Shown: positions 25,069-37,450 of the stretch, piece by piece
Layout: every line of letters begins with the position of its first letter
Position numbering within the stretch: position 1 is the stretch's first letter
Assembly (NCBI GenBank): GCA_025642065.1
Contig: JAODUP010000117.1
Coordinates: forward strand, 1 to 64,000
Length of the DNA: 64,000 nucleotides
Direction: 5' to 3'
Source: Paralvinella palmiformis
Lineage: Eukaryota; Annelida; Polychaeta; Terebellida; Alvinellidae
Position numbers and translations under genes: made by a program
Notes under the pieces: model-generated
Database searches by the model: none
What the model was told of the DNA's origin: nothing
The model's input: only the letters and a program-made list of their open reading frames with translations

Positions 25069-25928
25069 GGATCATTCATTGTCAAAACAAACTGCTCAGT
25101 CCTAAAGCTGTGATCTAATTAATGGTTGATTTTGTCTCAGATCTGGCTACAGCTTAGCTTGAATACCGCTCTCTGGTGTCCGGGGAGAGATTGACTATGC
25201 TAAGTTGGCGAGGTTTCATTTCGACTTTTTTACAGGTCGTGACGAAATAAAAAGTTATGTTCTTTGAATAACACTCACATTCATTGATTCAGCGGGACAT
25301 TTTGGATCTCATCATAACACTAATAAACGCGAATTTAATAGGCAATAACTCAACAGTTCGCCATCTTGGCAGCCTGTGGTTTGATCATGTGACACTGAAA
25401 ATACAAACTACGAATACACCGTCGCGCAAAATAATGTTCCATACTACAATTTAAACAATTTAAGCACAACTTTAAAATATAAGCCTATGGTTATTCTTAT
25501 GGTTTATTTATTAAAATATTATGGAGATCGATTAACACGTGGTGCTACACACGCGCTCTAAATATTTTGCCGGAGGGTGTATTTATTTAGGATTGCGTAA
25601 TCAAACCAACGCCGTCATCATGCGCATGCGCAAGTGTTACAAAATATCAGCGTGAGCATGCGTATATCTAACGAAAATTTATTTTATCCTGGCTGAATGC
25701 GAACACAGTTTTTGAACAGAGAAATTGGTCAATTTCTTGTGTTTAATGATATCATATATGTGCCAAAAGTGTGCCAATTGGATTATACACACTTAAAGTA
25801 ACATAATTACTTGAAATCAAAAGCTGTCAAGTCATTTGGGAAATTCGAAGTGCAACCTCGCCAAACGTACATGGGTAACGTATTGGCCCTACTCAGAACG
25901 GTGCATTACATTGGCTAGCTACAGCTGG
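24453..25928. other. Unassigned sequence with (AT)n at 25024-25062
   Basis: AT run at 25024-25062. The part from about 25380 to 25700 is less AT-biased and has several CpGs. No protein-like frame is recognisable on either strand. Confidence 0.5.
25621..25632. promoter_or_regulatory. Perfect 12-bp palindrome resembling an NRF-1 site
   Basis: TGCGCATGCGCA is a perfect palindrome and matches the core of the NRF-1 binding site known from animal promoters. It lies in a locally CpG-containing patch with GAGCATGCGTATA soon after. No gene start was recognised beside it, so a regulatory role is a guess. Confidence 0.3.
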
Positions 25929-26556
25929 GACACATAGCCACGGGTTGTCTCCCTCAAAAACATTCTAGAAATATAGGTATGACTCATAGCCCCGTGTTGT
26001 CTCCATCGAAAACATTCTACAAATATAGGGATGACTCATAGCCGCGAGCTGTCTCCCTCCAAACCATTATACAAATATAGGTATGACTCATAGCGGCTAG
26101 TTACCTCCCTCAACAACATTCTACAAATATAGGTATGACTCATAGCCACGAGTTGTCTCCCTCAAAAACATTCTACAAGCATAGGTATGACTCATAGCCC
26201 CGTGTTGTCTCCCTCAAAAACATTCTACAAATATAGGTATGACTCATAGCCGCCTGTTCTCTCCATCGAAAACATTCTACAAATATAGGGATAACTCATA
26301 GCCGCGAGCTGTCTCCCTCAAAACCATTATACAAATATAGGTATGACTCATAGCCGCGAGTTATCTCCCTCAAAAACATTCTACAAATATAGTTATGACT
26401 CATAGCCACGAGTTGTCTCCCTCAAAAACATTATACAAATATAGGCATGAGTCATAGCGGCGAGCTGTCTCCCTCAAAACCATTATACAAATATAGGTAT
26501 GACTCATAGCCGCGAGTTATCTCCCTCAAAAACATTCTACAAATATAGGCATGGCT
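25929..26556. repeat. 52-bp minisatellite, 12 units
   Basis: Unit starts (GACTCATAGCC or variant) fall at 25929, 25981, 26033, 26085, 26137, 26189, 26241, 26293, 26345, 26397, 26449 and 26501, exactly 52 bp apart. Within each unit GTCTCCCTCAAAAACATTCT and ACAAATATAGGTAT follow. Variation concentrates in the CCGCGAG/CCACGAG/CCCCGTG positions and in CATTCTACA/CATTATACA. No indels between units is striking. Confidence 0.95.
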
Positions 26557-26659
26557 CTAACTGCCATGCTATCAGATAACCCCTTCGAATTAGTGAAAGT
26601 GGGTTAGTCGTTGAACCAGTGATTGAGTGAGAGTGAATCTGTGTGTATGTAAGTGTGTA

Positions 26660-26732
26660 TGTAATTGAGTGAGTGAGTGAGTGAGTGAGTGAGTGAGTGA
26701 GTCAGTCAGTCAGTCAGTCAGTCAGTCAGTAA
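26660..26732. repeat. (GAGT)n to (CAGT)n array
   Basis: GAGT units (26663-26702) switch to CAGT units (to about 26731). Confidence 0.95.
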
Positions 26733-27074
26733 ATCGAAGTCTAAACGTATATACTGGTGACAAACCTCATTCTATAGATGACGTATTATCGTGGTGATAA
26801 CACTATTCTGATATCATATTTGCTGCCTAATGTTACTCATCACCTTAATGTCACCAGGTGTCTAATGGGTTAGACGAAATGATGATGTCAATTTAATGAT
26901 CAAATAAATCACCGGCTGATGATGTCATATCATACATTTATTCTTGTTTCTCAGTCCCAGCTAGTAACTGTCTGTCTGAGATAGAGGGGGTGCGTGATAA
27001 AGAGAGGGGGAAGGTAAAGACAGGAGGGAGGGAGAGGAAGAGACTTAAGCAAGGATGAACCTCTAAACAACAAT

Positions 27075-27129
27075 AAGAGCAGCAGCAACAACTACAACAA
27101 CAACAACAACAATAACAGCAATAATGAAA

Positions 27130-27160
<31 letters not shown>

Positions 27161-27166
27161 TATTAG
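27075..27166. repeat. (AAC)n/(AAT)n tract
   Basis: CAA/ACA units passing into ATA/AAT units. Confidence 0.85.
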
Positions 27167-27465
27167 TGAGTAACATATATTTAACAACCTACCTATAGAA
27201 CAAGAGGCGATTGAAATGCACTCTACAACGAAACCTCAATATGACGTACCTAAAACTTGTCAAAGAGATGATGAGGCCTTAATGAGGGAAGGAAATGTCA
27301 ATAAAATGTTTGAGGGCTTTCTTCCTAATTTAAAGAACTGTTTTGTTAGGATGACAGGTGAAAGAAAGGGGGGAGCATTTATTGACTAAATATCGGAATA
27401 GTAATTACCTATCCTTCTATGTTTTCTCCCTTTTTTCTCTCTCTCAGATATACCTGTATGTATAT

Positions 27466-27627
<162 letters not shown>

Positions 27628-27724
27628 CTGTTAATGTATGATCAAAGACACATTCTGCCGCTATAAAAAATAAGAGAATATTCACCTTGTTCATACAATA
27701 GCGGTAATCGAGTTGCTGTCACTT

Positions 27725-28156
27725 GTTGGTTGTTTAATCGGTTATTTAGTCAGTTATTTAGTCAGTTATTTAGTATGTTGTTTAGTCAGTTATTTAATCA
27801 GTTATTTAGTCAGTTATTTAGTCAGTTATTTAGTATGTTGTTTAGTCTGTTATTTAGTCAGTTATTTAGTCAGTTATTTAGTCAGTTATTTATCAGTTAT
27901 TTAGTCAGTTATTTAGTCAGTTATTTAGTCAGTTATTTAGTATGTTGTTTAGTCAGTTATTTAGTCAGTTATTTAGTCAGTTATTTAGTCAGTTATTTAG
28001 TCAGTTATTTAGTCAGTTATTTAGTCTGTTATTTAGTCAGTTGTTTAGTCTGTTATTTAGTCAGTTATTTAGTCTGTTATTTAGTCTGTTATTTAGTCTG
28101 TTATTTAGTCGGTTATTTTGTCAGTTGGTTGGTCAGTTGTTTAGTCTGTTGTTTAG
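27725..28156. repeat. 12-bp tandem array, TTATTTAGTCAG unit
   Basis: About 35 units of 12 bp built on GTCAGTTATTTA, with unit variants in which CAG becomes TATG or CTG (GTATGTTGTTTA, GTCTGTTATTTA). Because 12 is a multiple of 3, frames stay open and give a repeated YLVS or LFSQ peptide. I see no evidence that it is a gene. Confidence 0.95.
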
Positions 28157-28275
28157 CCTGTTGGTTATCTGTTGGTTATCTGTTGGTTATCTGTTGGTTA
28201 TCTGTTGGTTATCTGTTGGTTATCTGTTGGTTATCTGTTGGTTATATGTTGGTTATCTGTTGGTTATCTGGGTAG
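28157..28275. repeat. 12-bp tandem array, GTTGGTTATCTG unit
   Basis: About 9-10 units of TTGGTTATCTG(T) follow the preceding array with no gap; one unit has ATATG in place of ATCTG. The unit is related to the neighbouring one, so both probably arose from the same seed. Confidence 0.94.
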
Positions 28276-28489
28276 TTGGTTATTTTTTGGCTTTGAAAAC
28301 TGGCTGGGTAACTGACTAGCTAACTAACTAATTGTTCTGATTGGTTGGCTAATTTAACAACCTAACCCTATTAGCCGAACAACATCATGTTACACAAGTA
28401 ACTTTATTATGACACCAGATGGTCGAAGAAATATGGTTTAGGAATCAAAATAACCTTTGATCTGAAAGATGTAAACATACTGGATGTTA

Positions 28490-28536
28490 TAAAGGTCAAC
28501 AGAGATGTCGGTTAAAGGTCAACAGAGATGTCGGTT
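28490..28536. repeat. 23-bp direct duplication
   Basis: AAAGGTCAACAGAGATGTCG plus GTT occurs twice back to back. Confidence 0.9.
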
Positions 28537-29125
28537 ACTAATTACTTCAACCAGAAATATTACTTGATATCTAATTATATAGATCCTACGCTAATTGGTG
28601 GTACACAGCACCGTGTGGCTCTTTATGAGGAGTTCACTGTTTTGTTGTTCGGGGAGAATCCCCAGGCTGTCGCTTATTCGGCACAGCCTCTATGTTGGAG
28701 TGGCTGAGAAATCTCCTCCCCCACCACTCACAGGGGAGCAGTACGGAAAGATAGAGCCGAAATACCCTGAGGGTGGTCACCGCCAGAGTGTTTTACACCC
28801 TCAGGGGTTTACTCAAACACGTTCAGCTATATAGGATAGCATTCAGAGACCTTAACTAGCACTCCCTTTACCTGATGTAGAAACAAGCGACCAGCCAGTA
28901 GACTCGATTAGATTAGGTTCCATATTCCTCACGTGCCATTCATAAAAAGTTTGCTTCCCATTAAATTACGTTTATTTCGTGTAATATTCGAGCTGTGATG
29001 GCGTAATTAATTAGAGCGTGGTACTTACCTAACCGAGTCAGGGATAATAACATTGTAAAAGCTTCTCAGAACAGGACACTTTCAGGCCGAATGCGGTGCT
29101 ATATAAATCAAATGTCATTATCATC
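28537..29125. other. Unassigned sequence with an 11-bp inverted repeat
   Basis: CCCTGAGGGTG at about 28767 and CACCCTCAGGG at about 28796 could form a hairpin. The 79-codon frame at 28595-28834 contains this hairpin and resembles no known protein. The end at about 29095-29130, GTGCTATATAAATCAAATGT then CATTATCATC, resembles the 3' end of some LINE/SINE elements, so the segment may be an old element tail. Confidence 0.35.
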
Positions 29126-30218
29126 TTTATCGTATTAGTTCGGAAGAAACATTTTGCCAATCGGAGAAGTTTAGTTAAGAGATAATCCAAATATACCGTT
29201 TACTATCTCATCCACCCACACACACATACACAATCGTAAAAGAACAACAAACCTTTAGCCGAGCAATTAGAAAACCTGACAATGTACGTTGATTGTTGAC
29301 GTTTAGTATTTCAAACGTTCTAATGGAGTTTACTTGTAGAAAGATTACCACTCTACCAATGTAATGGTTTGTTTGTTATTTCGTTTGTATTGTGTGAACG
29401 GACTTTTGTATATACACATACAACCTTAAGCGAAATCAGAGTAATAACTTGTCTTTGGTAGATATTGGAATAAACGGCTCATACTGTTAGCAATCGATGT
29501 GAAACTTGCTCGTATCGTATATATTGTTGTTGTTGTTGTTGTTCCCTGGTCAAAACAGCTATTCCCGATGTTACAGCTGTTCCATCTGACACTAATGACT
29601 AGTGTGTGTAAACAGACATTAAACTTAAATCGACAACACATCATAGTTCTGTGTATTCCTGCTGGAATAACTTATTAGCCATATATATGTATATTGTACT
29701 AGCTTATAACAAGATCATTTATAGATGTATTACCATCTTGTACGTGTGACAGGAAGTATGTTGTCTCTAGGCCGTAATACAAAATGGCTGACGTAATTGG
29801 CCGGTTGGCTTACTGGTTAAGTGAGTGAGTCAGTAAGTAAGTCAGTTAGCCTCGGCTCTGGACAGACCTAAGTCGAGGCAAAGAAGATAACTAGTTTTTT
29901 TTGTTATTTTATTTATAATTACATTTCAGATGGTTCAGATGTCAAATTTTCAGCGATGATATTTATGCATAATTCATACGCCTTGATAAAAACATTTTTC
30001 GTATAATTTTAGTTTCTCGAGTGAATCGATCATTTTTCCACTTATATTATTCGAGTGTTTTCACACGTTTTATGGTGATAATAGTAATTAATTCCATACT
30101 CTTAAGTAGAAATGAATCATAAAATATTTAATTACAGCTATTTCGAACTAAGACATCATCAGATTAATAACCATTTAACTTCTCTGCTGATATGGTGCTG
30201 GTGGTGGTTGTGGTGATG

Positions 30219-30250
<32 letters not shown>

Positions 30251-31867
30251 GATGATGATGAATAACTTAATTCATACTTCACAAGGAATGACTTTACATG
30301 GAATATTCAATTACATTTGATCTTATCTGAAATATTTCATGAGTGTATGGAACACACTAAAACTACTGATTACAGTCCAGTTAAATCAAAAAGATCACTC
30401 AATATAAATTCAGAAATCGTAGGAAAACTGCCTTTTACAGAGAACCATTATAGTGGCAATTATCTGTAATGTCTGTATACTCTCTTCACTTAGTCCTACA
30501 TGTTTTATCACGGCCGTTTGTTATTATTCCACAAAAGTAATTAGCACATTCACCTATTAAGAAATTCTCCCAGTTAGTCTGTCAATCAATCAGTCAGTTA
30601 GTCAGTCAGTCAGTCAATCAATCAGTGAGTGAGTGAGTGAGTCAGTCAGTCAGTCAGTTTCTCACGGAGTCATCACGTGATATAAATAGACAATGATTCA
30701 TTCATTCAACTGTTAAGACGTATTATTATTATTATTATATTAGTAGCAGTAGTTGTTGTTGTTATAGTAGTAGTAGTAGTAGTAGTAATATACATGGTAG
30801 TATAGACCACATTTATATAGTTATTCGTATTAAAAACATCCCAACAATAAACATAAATAACTCACAATACCCCAATTAAATGACAAATTGTATATAAACT
30901 GTCAAAATAATATATGATTATTAATAATTATTTATTAATAATTGCTAATTATCATAGTAAATTAGTATTTCTTTAGGAAGTTTATTTCTAAAGTTTAGGG
31001 ATAATCAGCCTCTCTTTAGTGTCTTTTGACTTTGTGGTGATTAGTGTTAGTGGGTCTATTGGGTGTTTTAGAACTTTGATAAAGCACAAATAATCCTTTT
31101 CCTCCTCATACGGAAGATGGGAATAATAAAAGGTATATCTGGAATAAGACAAATTAACTGACGTCATTATCAAACAGAGGTAAGATATATTGATGGCGCA
31201 CGTCATGGACGAGGAGTCTATCATTTCACATGTCACCGACTCTGATCTCTATCCTGTTGACAAATGTCAAAGCTCCAGACACTAATTTGATGCATCATAC
31301 ATTTTGTCAGAAAGGGGATTTAATTTCCGAATGAATTATGTCTGCATTTCTTTTCCGAAGTCGACATTATCCAGACAGAGCGACATAAGGATTGCGATAA
31401 GCATATAAGATTAAAACAAGAGACCATCCGTTATCACTAATCTAGCATCGGGTGTGACATCTTCAATAGTTTGTCAAGTATTTATTATTGCCGGTATAAC
31501 CCTAAAAGAGGTGAGATTCAGGAACCGACAAACAAACGTTCAACTATCCTGATTTAACATAATAACTAACGCCCAAAGTCTACATTATCGTGTCGACTTG
31601 GAGATGTAACATTCCTCTGTCTGTTGTTATAAATGGGCCTATGGAGATATTTTCAAGTCGATAAAGGTCAATGTTCTCATAAGAACAAAAGGCTGCCATT
31701 AGTCGGAATTGAAAGTTTTGGGGGTTTGTTTGGTTTAGAAATTGAGGACGATACTTCCAGTGGTCTATTATCTTTCACTCTCATTTATTTATCTAATCTA
31801 CGCTGGTTGTTTATTGTGTTAGTTACATTAGGTATATGAAAGGGAGAATAACAAATGAGACCAATAC

Positions 31868-31875
<8 letters not shown>
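29126..31875. other. AT-rich sequence with short microsatellites, no gene seen
   Basis: Tracts present: (TTG)n near 29523, GAGT to CAGT-type near 29820, (GAT)n at about 30212-30262, CAGT/GAGT/CAGT at about 30590-30660, (ATT)n/(GTA)n at about 30720-30790. Open frames on both strands are unrecognised. Confidence 0.55.
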
Positions 31876-31964
<89 letters not shown>

Positions 31965-32220
31965 CATACATATACACACACATACATACATACACACACA
32001 CACACACATACAAAGATACATACATACATACATACATACACATACATACATAGTTACACATATACACACACAGAGAAACTCACACACGAACGCACACACA
32101 CATACACACCAAACAAATTAGAAACGAAATAAAAAAATACGCACTCATACACACACGTCCATACACGCACACACACACATACCCCCACACACACACGCAC
32201 ACACACACACACACACAACA
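31871..32220. repeat. (TC)n then (CA)n microsatellite with CATA interruptions
   Basis: A CT run to 31880, a perfect CA run to about 31964, and then CA/CATA/CGCA mixtures to about 32220. The poly-HT and poly-CV open frames on both strands are artefacts. Confidence 0.96.
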
Positions 32221-32338
32221 CGAAGAATTAAAATTAATGCATAGGCCGAGATTGCACATAAGGATTTCATTTATTTCGATAGTCTACTCGTTTAATGCAT
32301 GAACATGTTCAAATTGTATTTTATTCTACTATATTGAT

Positions 32339-32909
32339 TATCAACCAAACCAAAACCACAATACAACCATATCTGTTATTATCAACCAAACCAAAACCAC
32401 AATACAACCATATCTGTTATTATCAACCAAACCAAAACCACAATACAACCATATCTGTTATTATCAACCAAACCAAAACCACAATACAATCATATCTGTT
32501 ATTATCAACCAAACCAAAACCACAATACAATCATATCTGTTATTATCAACCAAACCAAAACCACAATACAACGATATATGTTATTATCAACCAAACCAAA
32601 ACCACAATGCAACCATATATGTTATTATCAACCAAACCAAAACCACAATACAACCATATCTGTTATTATCAACCAAACCAAAACCACAATACAACCATAT
32701 CTGTTATTATCAACCAAACCAAAACCACAATACAACGATATATGTTATTATCAACCAAACCAAAACCACAATGCAACCATATATGTTATTATCAACCAAA
32801 CCAAAACCACAATACAACCATATCTGTTATTATCAACCAAACCAAAACCACAATACAACCATATCTGTTATTATCAACCAAACCAAAACCACAATACAAC
32901 GATATATCT
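32339..32909. repeat. 41-bp minisatellite with higher-order structure
   Basis: Nearly 14 units start with TATCAACCAAACC at 32339, 32380, 32421 and so on, every 41 bp. Units differ near the end (ACCATATCTG, ATCATATCTG, ACGATATATG, and TGCAACCATATATG). The sequence of variants at units 6-9 (ACGATATATG, TGCAACCATATATG, ACCATATCTG, ACCATATCTG) repeats at units 10-13, giving a 164-bp higher-order repeat. Since 41 is not a multiple of 3, one 252-codon frame (32295-33053) reads the unit in all three frames without a stop, which is a curiosity, not a gene. Confidence 0.95.
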
Positions 32910-33185
32910 CTTATTCTGTCGATTCATAATTACTTTCTCTCTCCTTCTCGTGTATACATTCTAAATGAAAACATCATTGAAAAATGTGTGCTTCTTTATC
33001 TATTTATCTCCAACATCGTAGTTACTTTACGTTCATGTGTGGTTTTCTTCTAGTTGTCTCGTTCTAAATATATATACCGCACTCTAATTGAATAAAGATG
33101 ATTTAACTAACAATTAGATTTTCCCAGTCATCTGAGGGAAACGTGTAATTAATTATAAAGCAGACCACTCAATACACTCTGATCC

Positions 33186-33341
33186 TTCCTAAATTTACTT
33201 GCCATCCAACGTTGATGAACTTTGCATCGTACCCGGACTATGAGTTTTCCCAACCCCTCCACTAGGCGCGCCACTGAGCTCGATTCTTTTCGAGGATATT
33301 GGCACTGTACAAGTTTTTGTCATTATCATTATTATTATCAG
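33186..33341 (+). mobile_element. LINE 3' tail, severely 5'-truncated copy
   Basis: CAACGTTGATGAACTTTGCA, GACTATGAGTTTTCCCAAC, CACTAGGCGCGCCACTGAGC and GATATTGGCACTGTAC match the untranslated 3' end following the LINE at 37325-37440. It ends in a (TTA)n-like tail. It carries no coding sequence. Confidence 0.75.
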
Positions 33342-33424
33342 CTAATTACTCTAATATTTTATAAACAATAAATTATTTAAGCTGCGTCAGCCATTACCAG
33401 AACCACCTTTTACAAATATTAGCC

Positions 33425-33680
33425 TTCTGAACCATTCCCATTTCTTTTGTATTATGGGATGTTACATCCAGGTTTTCTAAACACATCAATGATAACCAAG
33501 TCTTGTCACAAACAGACTGGTATTAATGTTACTGACGTTGTTTTCGAGAGAGGGATTGCAGTACTTAAAATGTATTGTTTTTGTCCCCATCTTCAACAGT
33601 ATGTTTTTTATTCCAACCTTTCATGTCGGGTACTATTTATGCCGACAGCTAAAGCGCAACTAACTGGCTAAAGGTCAAGT
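33425..33680 (+). repeat. R5 dispersed repeat, copy 1
   Basis: The core at about 33582-33655 (CCATCTTCAACAGTATG, ATTTATGCCGACAGCTAAAG) aligns with 57421-57492. An ATTATGGGATGTTACATCC block upstream resembles ATGGCATTATACATCCTAG. The 74-codon frame here is not recognised. Confidence 0.45.
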
Positions 33681-34714
<1,034 letters not shown>

Positions 34715-35095
34715 GGTGGGTGAGTGAGTGAGTGAGTGAGTGAGTGAGTGAGTGAGTGAGTGAGTGAGTGAGTGAGTGAGTGAGTGAGTGAGTGAGTGAG
34801 TGAGTGAGTGAGTGAGTGAGTGAGTGAGTGAGTGAGTGAGTGAGTGAGTGAGTGAGTGAGTGAGTGAGTGAGTGAGTGAGTGAGTGAGTGAGTGAGTGAG
34901 TGAGTGAGTGAGTGAGTGAGTGAGTCAGTCAGTCAGTCAGTCAGTCAGTCAGTCAGTCAGTCAGTCAGTGAGTCAGTCAGTGAGTCAGTCAGTGAGTCAG
35001 TGAGTCAGTCAGTGAGTCAGTGAGTCAGTCAGTGAGTCTGTGAGTCAGTCAGTGAGTCTGTGAGTCAGTCAGTCAGTCAGTCAGTCAGTCAGTGT
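34715..35095. repeat. (GAGT)n to (CAGT)n array
   Basis: About 205 bp of GAGT units, then CAGT units from about 34924, then mixed GAGT/CAGT with a longer period (GAGTCAGTCAGT, about 12-20 bp blocks with occasional GAGTCTGT) to 35095. Confidence 0.96.
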
Positions 35096-35195
35096 CAGAC
35101 TCTGTTATAGTTTAATATAACAAGGTGTTATTTAACTAGATCATTATGTGCTGAAAGACAATATTAATTAAATATAGTTTTTTTCGTACAACTTT

Positions 35196-35196
<1 letters not shown>

Positions 35197-35276
<80 letters not shown>
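35197..35276. repeat. Compound (AC)n-(AT)n microsatellite
   Basis: A CA run (35197-35217) passes directly into an AT run (to 35276). Confidence 0.97.
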
Positions 35277-35277
<1 letters not shown>

Positions 35278-35369
35278 TGGGAATATGTACAATAAGAAAT
35301 ATGACTTACCGAACATTGAATTTGTCATCGTAAATATCTAAAGAAGATAAAGATAGTGTTAATATATAA

Positions 35370-35423
35370 ATAGAGAGAGAGAGGGGGGAGAAAGATAGAT
35401 AGATAGATAGATAGTTAGTTAGT

Positions 35424-35473
<50 letters not shown>

Positions 35474-35494
35474 TATAGATAGATAGATATATAG

Positions 35495-35545
<51 letters not shown>

Positions 35546-35562
35546 GAGAGAATGTGTGTGTG
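35370..35562. repeat. (GA)n and (GATA)n compound array
   Basis: A GA run, GATA with GTTA variants, GATA/TATA, then GA to about 35550, followed by a short TG run. Confidence 0.94.
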
Positions 35563-36345
35563 AGAATGAGAGATAATATTTTACTGTGCATGCATAGTTA
35601 CCACCAACCTGAGTAAAATCTGAATCGAGAAAACACGAAATATTTAAATACAAAACATATCACTATATTGCTATATTATTTGTTTCTATTTGATGAAGAT
35701 AACCATTACATCAGGATTGCTTGAAAAGTACTTGTCAAGTACAATTGGTTATGATGGCTAGTATTTTATGCCATCATTATTGAGTGTTGGTCCTGGTGAA
35801 TAGGGACTAATAACAAATAGCTAGTTATTGCAATATTCAGATATTACAATGTTCCATATTTGTCATCCACTGTGCTGCTCATTATGGTGTCTAGGATGAT
35901 CTATTGTCAGCAATAATGGATTTTCTAAGCTGGATTTCAACAGGCATGACTAATAGCTCTGGTTATTAGAATCTACTACAGAATGCGCGCGAGCACGTAC
36001 ACACAAGTACGTACGCACGCACGCACGCACACCGGACGTGGGGCGAGTACATACTCATACTCGTACTCATATTCATTGATTGGTTTTAAACTAGTTGTGC
36101 TCAGGTATTCAATAATTTTATGAAGTAATCTTACTTCTACTTTCTGGAATTGACTCAATCGATATTTATTGTTCATTGGTCATCATAGAAAAGTATCTGC
36201 AGGTGTAAGATACATCGACTGAAATTATCTACTCCTGAGAAAGTCGGCATACAGGTGACGCCCAAGCATACACGTGCGCGCACACGTACAAGCACGCAGC
36301 ACTCACTTGGATCACACCCATTCTTAACAAATATATCTCAATAAC
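35563..36345. other. Unassigned sequence with a small ACGC tract
   Basis: An ACGT/ACGC-type purine-pyrimidine tract lies at about 35984-36031, and another CACGTGCGCGCACACG stretch at about 36270-36288. No gene is seen. Confidence 0.45.
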
Positions 36346-36352
36346 AGTTACC

Positions 36353-37450
36353 ATGTTTTGCGGCCTTCTCCAAGGCTCTGTTCTTGGACCACTGTTGTTT
36401 ACTTTGTATGCCACACCACTAAACTCTCTTATTCGCAGCCACAAATTAGACCATCGTTTATATGCAGATGACACCCAAGTATACATATATTTATCTGCAG
36501 CAGACACTGATCTTTCTCTTGCACGGCTAAGTGACATCATCGTCACCAGCTAGGTGACTGCCTCAATGATATCACCGGCTCGATGACAAACAATAGACCT
36601 CGGCTCAACCCAGACAAAAAAAGATTTCATTATTATAGGTACATCCAGACAACGCAGCAAGCTTAGTCAGTCTGTTTCCTTCGACCATCCTTAATCATAG
36701 CATCTCACCACCAGACACTGTACGTTATCTTGGTATAACATCTGATAGCAATTTTAATTTCAGAAAACATATTTCTCAGATATGTCGCTCCTGCTTTTAT
36801 CATATTCGTGACCTTCGCCGTATTCGGCGCTATATTTCTCTTTCAGTCGCCAAAACCATTGCTACATCACTCATTACTAGTAGGCTTGATTACTGCAACT
36901 CTCTTCTTTATAACATTGCATCTAAGGATATTCTAAAACTTCAGTGGGTTCTGAACTGCTTAGCTAGAATTGTCGCACGGTCTCCTCGGTTCCCATTCTG
37001 TCCCACTCCTGAAATCCCTTTTCAATCTCGCATCATTTTCAAACTCTGCACCATTGCCTATTACCTCTTTCTTCTGGATAACCTTCGTATCTAGTTTACA
37101 TGTTTTATCTAACACCCAAGCCCAGAGGACTCCGTTCATCTGATTTTCACTTGTTGACTGTTCTCACGGTTAAAACTCATGCTGAGACTCCTGCTTTTTC
37201 AGTTGCTGTCCCTACTCTTTGGAATTCACTCCCTGAACATGTTAAGTCATCAAATATCATAGTTTCTTTCCGTCACCATTTGATAACTCGTCGTTTCAAA
37301 CTTGCTTATCTCTCCTAAGTTTCCACTGCTTTTGTTGATGAATTTGACATCGTACCTTGACTATGGGATTGCTTAACCCCTGTACTAGGTGCTCCACTAA
37401 GCTCGATTCGCTTCCAGGACATTGACACTATAGAAGTTGCTTATTATTAT
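36353..37450 (+). mobile_element. LINE fragment with reverse-transcriptase motif (CR1/Jockey-group-like)
   Basis: The reading begins in the RT domain with QGSVLGPLLFTLYATPLNS and the catalytic YADD box at 36461-36472. A stop and frameshifts follow (about 36550-36620). Then come the conserved thumb and C-terminal segments, in shifting frames: DTVRYLGITSDSNF, LDYCNSLLYN, the connection near ARIVARSPRF, and the terminal FSVAVPTLWNSLPEHVKSSN to FKLAYLS with the stop at about 37316. A 3' untranslated tail to about 37440 ends in (TTA)n. The N-terminal half (endonuclease and first RT motifs) is absent, as is usual for 5'-truncated insertion. It is a dead copy of the same family as 11735-12256 and 33186-33341. 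Confidence 0.9.

Noticed and set aside
25929..26556. Possible CRISPR-like array (regular repeats)
   Set aside because: Units are contiguous with no unique spacers, and the window is from an animal genome; it is a minisatellite.
27713..28319. 181-codon and 125-codon YLVS/LFSQ repeat frames, membrane-protein-like
   Set aside because: Product of the 12-bp array; hydrophobicity comes from TTA/GTT codons.
32295..33053. 252-codon frame, the second longest here
   Set aside because: It is a 41-bp minisatellite read in all three frames; open only because no frame of the unit has a stop.
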